Assembly (NCBI RefSeq): GCF_051106095.1
Contig: NC_135791.1
Location: 6,396,501 to 6,460,500, forward strand
DNA length: 64,000 nt
Direction of reading: 5' to 3'
DNA from: Pogona vitticeps
Lineage: Eukaryota; Chordata; Lepidosauria; Squamata; Agamidae
This document shows, in pieces, positions 31,311-64,000 of this stretch (its first letter is position 1; each line of letters opens with the position of its first letter). Below the pieces are notes generated by a model that saw only the letters and a list, made by a program, of their open reading frames with translations, made no database searches and was not told the DNA's origin. A program made the position numbers and the translations under genes.

Positions 31311-32386
31311 CGCAATTGTTGTCATCATGCTAGAAAGTTCCTGCCCTCAGGCTTACAGTCTGAAAGGCTCAATAGAAAAAGAAAATGAGGATGAAGAGGG
31401 GAGGGGGAAAATGGTAAAACTTGGAATTTCATAAAGTTCCTCAAGTCGCGAGTGCTGGAGGAGAGGGAGGAGGTCTGACGGAGGTGGCCTTTTTGTAGGG
31501 CTGGTGGTGATCTTGGTTGGCTTCTCTTCCTGGTGGACTGGCTGCTGGGGGGAAACGTAAAGCACAATTGATCTGTCTTCTCAGGAGGAGCAGCTGATGG
31601 TGATGGTTTTCCTTTTTTCCCCTTCTATTACATATCCTGGTCGTTCACTCTGTTCATTCCCCGCACATAAACAATGTTACAGAATAAAGGTTTGTTTCCA
31701 GCTACAATTTCACTTTTCCCCCGTTAAGCCATGCCATTACGCTACCTTTTATTTCACTCATCTAAACAACCCCCTTCTAAACCACATCTTTGGTGTTAAC
31801 GCTCCTCGAGAAGCCTTTTTCTGCATGAAATGGCACATCCTTTAGCTACCCATTTGGCCAAGGGATACCTATTAAATTCTTTTCCTCCTGCGCCATAAAT
31901 CACAGTCTCCCAAGCTCTTACCATGTTGCGCACAATCTTACCTAGCGTATAAAACTGTCAGACTGATAACTGGCTTCCGGCCCTCATAACACCAATTCTT
32001 TTAGAAATAACCACGCAAAGCATGAGAACCAGATGTTGTGAGACATACTTCCTCTATTTACATAATTGTTTTGTTTTCAGAGTGACCAAAAACCCTTCTC
32101 CGGCAATGGCAGTAAGGTAGCGCAGTGTTTTTCTTATTTCGGAGCTGACTTGTAATGACCCTAATAGGGCTTTTAAGGTAAATGAGATAGTTAAGGAGTG
32201 CTTTTACCAATTCCACTCTGCCAGTGAGCTTCCATGGTTGAGTGTGCATTCAAACCAAGGCCTCCTGAACGTATACTCTAATGTAGACTCTAAACATCAC
32301 TCTAATGGAGACCACTAGCGCATGCTAAGTGTTCGTTTTCAAGATTACAGCACTTTCTTTGCTTTATTTTTGAAGTTGTTATATAC

Positions 32387-32985
32387 GTTGTTGTCATCGT
32401 TTAGTCGTGTCTGACTCTTCGTGAGCCCATGGACCAGAGCATGCCAGGCCCTCCTGTCTTCCACTGCCTCCCAGAGTTGGGTCAAATTCATGTTGGTCGC
32501 TTCGATGACCCTGTCCTACCATTTCATCCTCTGTCATCCCCTTCTCCTCTTGCCTTCACACTTTCCTAACATCAAGGTCTTTTCCAAGGAGTCTTCTCAT
32601 GAAATGGCCAAAGTATTGGAGCCTCAGCTTCAGGATCTGTCCTTCCAGTGAGCACTCAGGGTTGATTTCCTTCCGAATGGATAGGTTTGTTCTCCTTGCA
32701 GTCCAGGGGACTCGCAAGGGCCTCCTCCAGCACCACGATTCAAAAGCATCAATTCTTCAGCAGTCAGCTTTCTTTATGCTCCAACTCTCACTTCCATACA
32801 TCACTACAGGGAAAACCATAGCTTTGACTATGCGGACTTTTGTTGGCAAGGTGATGTCTCTGCTTTTTAAGATGCTGTCAAGGTTTGTCATCGCTTTCCT
32901 CCCAAGAAGCAGGCGTCTTTTAATTTCGTGGCTGCTGTCTCCATCTGCAATGATCATGGAGTAAAATCTGTCACTGCCTATACGT
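32387..32985 (-). mobile_element. BovB LINE 3' fragment, about 600 bp
   Basis: The longest BovB piece here. Minus-strand translation gives RRLLLGRKAMTNLDSILKSR, DITLPTKVRIVKAMVFPVVM and YGSESWSIKKAD, then the usual WLD..ATNMNLT end and 3' UTR CATGGGCTCACGAAGAGTC. It is 5'-truncated and its frame is interrupted. Confidence 0.88.
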
Positions 32986-33815
32986 CAAGAGGAACTTTGA
33001 GAAAGTTTAGGAGAAATGATGTATGTAACCTTACCTGTTATGATGTAACATTCTCATGCATAGCTTAACATATATGAAATATATAAGGCGTTGTAATATA
33101 TGTATTATTAATATAAATTGCTAAATAGGTCATAAATATATAAGCAAGGTTTGGACAGATCAACAGGGTTTTGTGCTCGAGGAGACAAAAGAGGTGTGCA
33201 GTCTGACCCTTATATTTCTGCTACAGGAGCCAAATCCCTGGGCTGGGCATGTGGTCAGAAGGAGCATCCTGTTTCGCATGCCTGTGTTCACCTTCCTGAG
33301 TCACCACATCACACCTGGCAGCAGTTGATGGACCTCAGGATTTTTCCAGAGGAAAACAGGGTAGAGCTGGCAAGAATAAAGCCGACTCACTGAATTATGA
33401 AGTAAACATGGCACAAAAGAGGCGAGAGAGTCTTCTACAAAGCAAACATGTACATATGAGTTAAGGATATGAAGAATTCTCTCAATATTATTTACTTGTT
33501 CTGAATGACGTGGGTATTCTGTTGACTCCACAAGATTTCTCGGTTCCAGTGTCTGAAATGTGTGCCAAATATCTTTGAACAAAGCCAACGTCTCACCTCT
33601 TTACAAAGCAGAACACATATACCTCTCTCCTGAACTGCACGTTTTTGGTTATATATGGATTTTCCCCAATAAATAAATAAATACGGTGACCCTGGCCCAG
33701 AACCTGATGAGTTCAATGCTGAAGGCATCAAAGTGGTTCATTTGCCCCCCCAAACCCAACATCGGCCTCCAGATCAGGGGTTTATAAGGACCTTTAAGGC
33801 TCCATAAATATGGTA

Positions 33816-34127
33816 GATGTGGTGGCGCTGCGGGCTAAACCGCAGAAGGCTCTGTGCTGCAAAGGTCAGAAGACCAGCAGTCATAAGATCGAATCCACGT
33901 GACGGAGTGAGCTACCATCGCTTGTCCCAGCTCCTGCCAACCTAGCAGTTCGAAAGCATGCAAAGGCGAGTAGATAAATAGGTACCACCTCGGTGGGAAG
34001 GTAAAATGGCATTCCCTAGTCATGCTGGCCATGTGACAATGGAAACTGTCTTCGGACAGGCGCTGCCTCTTCGGCTTGAAAATGGGATGAGCACCACCCC
34101 TAAAAATGTCAAGGGAAACCTTTTTAC
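33816..34127 (+). repeat. Sauria SINE with target-site duplication
   Basis: GATGTGGTGGCGCTGCGGGC TAAACCGCAGAAGGC, with an internal CGAATCCACGTGACGGAGTG and AGTAGATAAATAGGTACCAC. It is flanked by ATATGGTA at 33808-33815 and 34128-34135. The 3' end is CTTTTTAC rather than the usual CTTTACC. Confidence 0.88.
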
Positions 34128-35724
34128 ATATGGTAAGGTATGAAAACGATTGTCAACATTATGGAAGAGAACCCCAACAGAGAGAATGTTTCTCTGTGTG
34201 TGTGTGTGTGTGTTAATCAACTGTTTATGCTTTGTAGTTATGTTTTGGGGAGCATAAGAGTTATACACAGATTTTGAACTACACAGAGGTCTGGTACCCA
34301 TAACCCCAGTGTCATTGAAGAAAGAAATGTAGAGACAGAACAAGCATCAGTGGACTGACTGACTGAGCATAACTAGTGCTAAAGACACCAACTTTTACAA
34401 TCTGTGTAGGCTTGATGGTCTCATCTCTATAATACTATACAGTAATTTGATTGGACTTCCATAACCTCTGAGCAGCACTACAGCTGTTAAAAAGCCTTTG
34501 CTTTCTCTAACCAATGATCTGGGGGGGAATTAATTATGACTAACCAACAGGGCCAGTGGTTCTGGATTATGGGATAGCATCCAGAAACTAACTTTTTAAT
34601 AATTAAAAAAAACACACCACTACATAGATATTAAAGTGGATTTGTGCTCCAAAAAGATTTTTTTTAAATGAAATACACTTCCCCCTGAAATCCCCTCAAT
34701 GGATAAATATAATCTCCCTTCAACCTTTTTCTTTGTTTCTCTCAATCTGTTTTCTTGTTTTGTCAGGCTGTTGTGTAATTTGGATTGCGAAAGGAAGGAA
34801 CAGGCAAGTCTCTTGATTTTCCACAGATTATGTTGTATCATATTTCAAAAATCAATCAAAATTATGCAGGAAAAAAACCCCTGGAGCTGAAATGACACAC
34901 TACAATTTGTGTCAAAAGGAAGCTTTTGATTCCACCGTGAGCATATTTTAATCCACTGCAAAATTACTTTGGGCTAAGCTTATTTCCCTGCTATCAAAAC
35001 CTCTCAATAGCATGACTCATTCCCAAAGCTTTCTCGTTACTAACAACTATCCATCTAGGAGAAGATTATTGGTCGTTCCCCTTATTCTCAAGATGAATTA
35101 AGAGTTCCCATCTGACCATCTTTCTTCCCTCTGGGATTTCCAAAAGGTGTGGATTCCGAATGAAACCTTCTGTTTTTTTAAAATAGCTTTCATGAAAGTG
35201 TTTTTTCTTTCACCCTCTTTCATGGAGAAGGAATTAAGAAAAAAAAATCTGATGAAAATAGAAGGAAATGGATCCAAGGCACAGTTTCTTGGATTTTGAA
35301 GGAGGCACTGTGGCAGAACAAGAGAACCATATTTTCCATTGCAGAACAGGAGTAAATATGTTTTAAACTTAAGTATAAAGTGGGAACACGCACAACATGG
35401 ATGGACAAAGGCTCTTAGCCTTCCTCGCAATTTGCTTAGCTGGCTGGGGCTGATGGAAGAATTGGACTCCCTTTACAAAGACCCTGGCAGGATCAAACCT
35501 CAGATACACGCTAACACAGCCCTTCCAAATTAGATGACTTCCATAGGTTTGGACTCCGATTCCCATCATCCCTTCCACGCTGTGAAAATCCCTACACAGG
35601 AAAGCCAGTCTTCGGTCTTCCCTGAAGTCATTCCTGGCAAAAAGTCGTTGCTTCTTGCTGCTTTCTGTGGCAGGCAAAGATATTTTCATTCTGGCGAGCT
35701 TTTGGCGACTAAGGTGAGCTGCTG

Positions 35725-35850
35725 CAGAAGGGGCTGTAAAAAATGTGTATCTGTATTCATCAATCTGTTTTATGTATTATTTGATTTTATTCTTAATTGC
35801 CTTTAGTGCTGTTTTGGAGAAGAAAGGCAGGGTATAAGACTAATAGTAAA
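35725..35850 (+). repeat. LINE 3' tail remnant
   Basis: AT-rich sequence leading to GCTGTTTTGGAGAAGAAAGG CAGGGTATAAG, the same LINE-end type seen at 57053 and 46885. Confidence 0.45.
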
Positions 35851-35993
35851 CCCCCGTGTTGGCTGGGGTGACAGGAGTTGATGTCTGGCAGAGGGTGTTG
35901 CCTACACAGCAGGGAAAATACACTGGCCTCTGCGGTGATCTCAATTTTTGAAAATTGGGTTTCCATGGGTAAATGTACTGTAGCCATCTAGAG

Positions 35994-36129
35994 CAGTGGT
36001 CCCCAACCTTGGGCCTCCAGATGTTCTTGGACTACAACTCCCAGAAGTCTTCACCACCACCTCTTCTGGCCAGGATTTCTGGGAGTTGAAGTCCAAGAAC
36101 ATCTGGAGGCCCAAGGTTGGAGACCACTG
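35994..36129. mobile_element. hAT-type palindromic MITE, 136 bp
   Basis: CAGTGGTCCCCAACCTTGG ... CCAAGGTTGGAGACCACTG. The flanks ATCTAGAG (35986-35993) and GTCTAGAG (36130-36137) match at 7 of 8 positions. Confidence 0.86.
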
Positions 36130-36293
36130 GTCTAGAGAACCAGAAATTTGCAGGAGTCAGCGAGGGTAGAGGAGGAACTGTGCAGGAGCTGCCTTTGACA
36201 AGGTGCTAACTCACAATTTTCACCTCTTGTTTCTTAAATTTCCAAGAAGTGATTTAGCAGTTGGATCAAAACGACCAACCATATCCTCTAAGG

Positions 36294-36430
36294 CAGTGGC
36301 GCCCAACCTTGGGCCTCCAGATGTTCTTGGAGTTCAACTCCCAGAAATCCTGGCCAGCAGAGGTGGTGGTGAAGGCTTCTGGGAGTTGTAGCTCAAGAAC
36401 ATCTGGAGGCCCCAAGGTTGGGGACCACTG
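36294..36430. mobile_element. hAT-type MITE, first of a side-by-side pair
   Basis: CAGTGGCGCCCAACCTTGG ... CCAAGGTTGGGGACCACTG, 137 bp, between perfect CTCTAAGG copies (36286-36293 and 36431-36438). Confidence 0.88.
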
Positions 36431-36438
36431 CTCTAAGG

Positions 36439-36592
36439 CAGTGGTTCTCAACCTGAGGTTCCCCCTCCAGATGTTCTGGGACTGCAGCTCCCAGAAGCCT
36501 TCACCACTTGCTGTGCTGGCCAGGATTTATGAAAGTTGCAGTCGAAGGACATTGGGAAGTTGCAGTTGAAGGACAGTGGTTGAGAACCACTA
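36439..36592. mobile_element. hAT-type MITE, second of the pair
   Basis: CAGTGGTTCTCAACCTGAGG ... GTGGTTGAGAACCACTA, 154 bp. Left flank CTCTAAGG is shared with the neighbour; right flank CTCTAACG matches at 7 of 8. The body has a partly duplicated right arm (GGACATTGGGAAGTTGCAGT and TTGAAGGACAGTGG). Confidence 0.84.
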
Positions 36593-37255
36593 CTCTAACG
36601 GGCAATGGGTGTGATTTGGGGTCTCGGCTTCATGCCTCATTTAGACCTGTAACAGCCCCTTTGGGGAGGAGGATGTAAAGTATGGATGTGGCTCTCCATA
36701 GTCCCAGGTGGTGGTGGATGTCGCCCCTGAGACTCTGGAATTTGCTCGTTGCTCTTGTAGGTATTGAAGCACACAGAACATGAAGAGAAGGCTGGCAATG
36801 ATCCTGTGTTTAAACTGTTGCACAGGAAGAAAAGGACAACAGAAGAAGGTGCAGCTTCTTCTACTTTCTGATGTAGCCAGACCATTGCCTTCATAATTTG
36901 CAAACCACGTGTCATCTTGCATGTCTGGCCATGCTGGAAGAAGCAGAAGGAAGTCGGAGTCTAATCACAGCAGCTACAGCAGCTGGCGTAAGCTGCATCT
37001 TCAAGAAGCCGACGGGTCCCGTGGACTGTGTCCAAGCAACATCAGTTTTCTTTCTTCTTGCATTAAGGTCTGCTGTTATTCCAGAGTAACAAAAGCTAAC
37101 TGTTCCTTCCACTTCTCCAGGAGCAAAAAGGTCAAAGGATTTTCTTAGGGCCGTGGTTTCAATCAGCTGCCAATCAATCGCGCTTCTCTTTTAACCTCTT
37201 ACACCAACAAGAAGAGATCTGAGCCATCCAACTGCACGTCTTATCTGATGGAATT

Positions 37256-38006
37256 TTTATTCTATTTTACATCTCTGAGTATGACAGAAAGGAAATCATG
37301 TCAAGTGCCTTGTACTAGCTAGCTCCAAACGAGAAGAGAAACCAAAACGAAAACAGAAGATCAGAAAAAGCTTCAAACTGTAGAAAGCAAAGAAATACAC
37401 GTGATGCAACATTCAGTAAACATCTTTTAAGAGCATGGAGGGATTAAAAAACAAAAGGGAAAGAGAGAGAGAGAGAGAGAGAAAGAGAGGAAAACAACGG
37501 TTTGGCATTCAGAATTCTGCAGAGATTTGCTGATCAGTTATGACAAGACCATTTCAGGATGCATGTAATTTTGGGAGAGTGTAAATTAGAAAGCGAATAA
37601 AAATCAACTGCATATAAAAAAGAGGGGGGAAACAAGTGGCACAAACCAATGTCTGTTTTATGGCAAGCTCCTGTTCCTTTGGCCATGTGAAAACCAAGTC
37701 AGTGGGTCCCATAGAAATTCTCTGTAGAAAGTAACGTCTATGATTTTGTATGTATTATGGCCCACAATCACATCTCATTTTCAGGCTTATACATTTCCTC
37801 ACGGAGGAAGAAGAAAACCACAAAGGTACTTGTTTCACAGTTTTTATACTCCTTGATATAATACGGTCCGGAATTGGACGAAGGCCCCCAGAATACCTTT
37901 CTGGGAACGTACATACTCCTTTATTGGAAAGGAGGAGAAGGAAAAAAAAAGAGCACGTTGCTCTCCACGTCCCACCACAGAAGCTGAAAGGGAACAAGAG
38001 GACCCA
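37256..38006 (-). other. MAN1C1: Probable MAN1C1 3' UTR with candidate polyA signal
   Basis: Unique sequence after the stop codon, with a GA microsatellite at 37461-37490. The first AATAAA on the minus strand is at 37261-37256, which suggests a 3' UTR of about 750 nt. No transcript evidence is available. Confidence 0.5.
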
Positions 38007-61801
<23,795 letters not shown>

Positions 61802-62752
61802 TCATTAGAAAACCAAATCAAACCGATACCCATGTGTAGCAGAATATCAGAAGGATTACCCCTTTGGCACATTTGGGCTTCCTCTCTCCTGCAGTTCCTT
61901 GAATGCTCAAGTGCATAAAGGTAAACGAAGATCCCTCCAAGACCTACCACCTCCCCTTGGAGGGAGGCTGCCAATCTGAGTAGACAGGAGATGGTTAGGT
62001 GGGCCTGATTTTGGTGACTCCGATGGGTTACTTTTGGACTGATGCTCCCACTGGTCATGCTGGCGGGGATTCCCAGGGATTGTAGTCATAAAAAGTAGTC
62101 GCTTTTCTTGAGCTCTGGGCAACTTATTATGTTGCCCAAACTGATACGGAAAACAGCCCCTGAAAGAACGAGACCTGCATCTAAGCCAGGATTGCTCAAA
62201 TGTGGTCAGTTTTCCTTGCTCCACATACGTCAGCCTAGGGTGACGGAGCATTCGGTGGTTGTGCGACATCCTGGCTTATCCAGCATGAGCTGGCTCAATG
62301 CTCTCCTTGCAGTGGGAGGACTAAACAAGCCATGATGGTTCCATGTCATGGCATGTTTACCATGACACCCAGACCTGTCAGGGAATTGAACTCTGGTACG
62401 TTTCTCCTGCAACAAGGCAGAAAAATAGCATCTAATTTATTTTCAGGGCACAGAACAGTCTTTTGGCTGGCTCCAGCTGAGTTTCATGGTTTAACAAGAC
62501 ACAAATTGCTCAGAACTCCGGCTTCTCATGAGTTCTGAAAATGTGCCTCTGATCTGAGGTAGAGCAAAGAGGCCAATATCTACCCTCCCCACAGCGGTTT
62601 TTCTGATTTAAGTCCTTTCCACTTTTGCCACACATTTTAAAGAGGGATCGGGCACCTCTTCGGTCTCCTTCGAATGGATCAGCTCTTGTTTTCTTTTACA
62701 GATCTTTCTGCTATTTGGCAAGCACCTGTGGCTGAAAGGGAACGATACGTTA

Positions 62753-62841
62753 CAACTAGAGTAGGCCCATTAAATCGGTGGGGATTTGGTGAGTCAAAAC
62801 CTATGTAAGTTCCATCAATTCAATGGGCCTACTCTGGTTGC
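62753..62841. mobile_element. Short palindromic MITE, AGAGTAGGCCCATTAAATC ends
   Basis: CAACTAGAGTAGGCCCATTA ... CAATTCAATGGGCCTACTCT GGTTG, about 89 bp with long inverted ends. Copies also at 38845, 63527 and 63636. Confidence 0.65.
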
Positions 62842-63067
62842 AACTGACAACTAGATTCCAGCCTACATTTCTTGTTTTCTGGTTAGTATGGATTTTAAGC
62901 CTTGCTGCAGCTACGACTGGTCAAAAGGGAAGGTCATAAATGTTTTACTTCATATCTAAGGGAAAAAAATGCAAGTTAGGAAAGCATATTGACTGTGGCT
63001 GGTATCATTCATCCATTTGCTCCACAGGCATTGCAATCAAAGCAACAGTGGAGAAGGGAGAAGCATC

Positions 63068-63167
63068 TTCCTTCCTTCCTTCCTTCCTTCCTTCCTTCCT
63101 TCCTTCCTTCCTTCCTTCCTTCCTTCCTTCCTTCCTTCCTTCCTTCCTTCCTTCCTTCCTTCCTTCT
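63068..63167. repeat. (CTTC)n microsatellite, about 100 bp
   Basis: Pure tetranucleotide tract of about 25 units, uninterrupted. The purine/pyrimidine asymmetry allows triplex formation in principle. Confidence 0.97.
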
Positions 63168-63526
63168 CCAGAGCCATCAGCACAAGGAAACGGTGCAAGA
63201 ATCCCCTTCACAACAATTTTGAGGATTGTGGTTATAGCTGTGCAAAAAACTGACCACAGCAAAAGACAACAAAAGTGTTCTGGTGCAAGTTCTGAAGGTC
63301 TCTTAATTTTTCTCAATCAACATGATGTTTCAGAGGTTGCACACTTTGTTACAAACAACCCCAGTCTCAGGAATTAAGAGTGCTGTTGCAGAGCATCTTT
63401 CCCCTGAAATCCCCATGGAATAGTCAGCTGGAGCCAGTCCCTAAAGCTGCCAGAGACCAGCGCATGTAGTCAATCCGTGTCTCTAACTTTGGTTGAAATG
63501 CTACGGCTTGGCCCAGTGAGTGGCAG

Positions 63527-63612
63527 TACAGTAGGCCCATTAAATCAGTGCTGATTTAGGAAGTCATCTCCTCCACAGGTTCTACTAATTCAAATGGGCC
63601 CACTCTAATTGC
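63527..63612. mobile_element. Short palindromic MITE, GTAGGCCCATTAAATC ends
   Basis: ACAGTAGGCCCATTAAATCA ... CTAATTCAAATGGGCCCACT CT. Second copy of the 62753 family. Confidence 0.6.
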
Positions 63613-63635
63613 CACTTACATACATGTATTAAGTC

Positions 63636-64000
63636 AAAGTAGAGCACACTCATTTGAATCAACGGAACTTATCCAAGGAGCTACAGTGGACCCTCGACTT
63701 ACAGACGGCTCGACTTACAGACTTTTCGAGTTACAGGCTTCTCTGGCTGCAAAATTTAGGTTCGACTTGCAGCCGGAGAATCGACCTACAGACGAGAAAA
63801 AAACCAAAATGGAACAAAAACAGAACAAAAACGGCCGGTTACGGAGTAATCGGCTTCCAATGCATTGTAGGTCAATGGAGACTCAACCTACAGACTTTTC
63901 GACCTGCAGCCACCGTTCCAATATGGATCAATTCCGTAAGTAGAGGGTCCACTGTAACTCACCAAATCTCTACTGATTCAATGAGTCCACTCTAGTGTGG
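63636..64000. mobile_element. Palindromic MITE interrupted by a Tigger-like MITE
   Basis: Left part AAAGTAGAGCACACTCATTT GAATCAACGGAACTTATCC (63636-63683); right part ACTCACCAAATCTCTACTGA TTCAATGAGTCCACTCTAG (63957 to the window end). Together they form one copy of the 62753 family around the inserted element. Confidence 0.65.
63684..63954. mobile_element. Tigger-like MITE nested in another MITE
   Basis: CAGTGGACCCTCGACTTACA GACGGCTCG ... GTAAGTAGAGGGTCCACTG with TA at 63682-63683 and 63955-63956. Same subfamily as 45090-45351. Confidence 0.88.

Larger units (their letters stand above)
29436..37255. other. Intergenic region between SELENON and MAN1C1
   Basis: About 7.8 kb, holding two Sauria SINEs, one BovB tail, a LINE tail and three hAT-type MITEs, each listed. 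Short GT runs occur at 29740 and 34190-34214. I find no coding exon or RNA gene. Both genes point left, so this is MAN1C1 downstream and SELENON upstream DNA. Confidence 0.75.

Noticed and set aside
63068-63167. CRISPR-like array
   Set aside because: A pure tetranucleotide repeat without spacers, in a vertebrate genome.
62940-63377. 145-codon frame with LPSFLPSF repeats
   Set aside because: Translation of the (CTTC)n microsatellite.
62000-64000. An upstream MAN1C1 exon at the right edge
   Set aside because: Searched by eye for the sequence coding the human LLPAFNTP and GVVSFKS region; nothing similar was found.

Overview
This is a vertebrate nuclear window, most likely from a squamate reptile. 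The repeat set points there: three Sauria SINEs with intact target-site duplications, four BovB/RTE 3' ends, L2-type LINE tails, tRNA-derived SINEs, and many hAT and Tc1/mariner (Tigger-like) MITEs. Species cannot be set from the sequence.

Two host genes lie head-to-tail on the minus strand, in the order of human 1p36. The right half (38,007 to 61,772) holds the last seven coding exons of MAN1C1, a Golgi GH47 alpha-1,2-mannosidase; its earlier exons lie past the right edge. The left half (7,599 to 29,435) holds a complete 12-exon SELENON (selenoprotein N) reading frame. All splice phases agree and give 564 residues, including an in-frame UGA selenocysteine in the SCUG motif at residue 436. 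The UGA lies one nucleotide before the exon 9/10 junction, and exon 10 opens with the Sec redefinition hairpin, a perfect 9-bp stem. A CpG-rich block covers SELENON exon 1 and its presumed promoter.

Layout: 1-7,598 is SELENON 3' UTR and flank, with a SINE and a 701-bp foldback MITE. 7,599-29,435 is SELENON, whose introns carry a BovB tail, MITEs, a U2 snRNA fragment, a decayed LINE reverse transcriptase and an unusual GC-rich stretch with a hammerhead-like motif. 29,436-37,255 is intergenic and repeat-rich. 37,256-61,772 is MAN1C1, with an L2 fragment that keeps an open C-terminal frame, simple repeats, SINEs and MITEs in its introns. 61,773-64,000 is the upstream MAN1C1 intron, with a CTTC tract and nested MITEs.

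I see no new gene system. The most notable unexplained pattern is three separate loci where two hAT-type MITEs sit side by side and share one 8-bp target sequence present three times. The SECIS element that SELENON needs was not located by eye.
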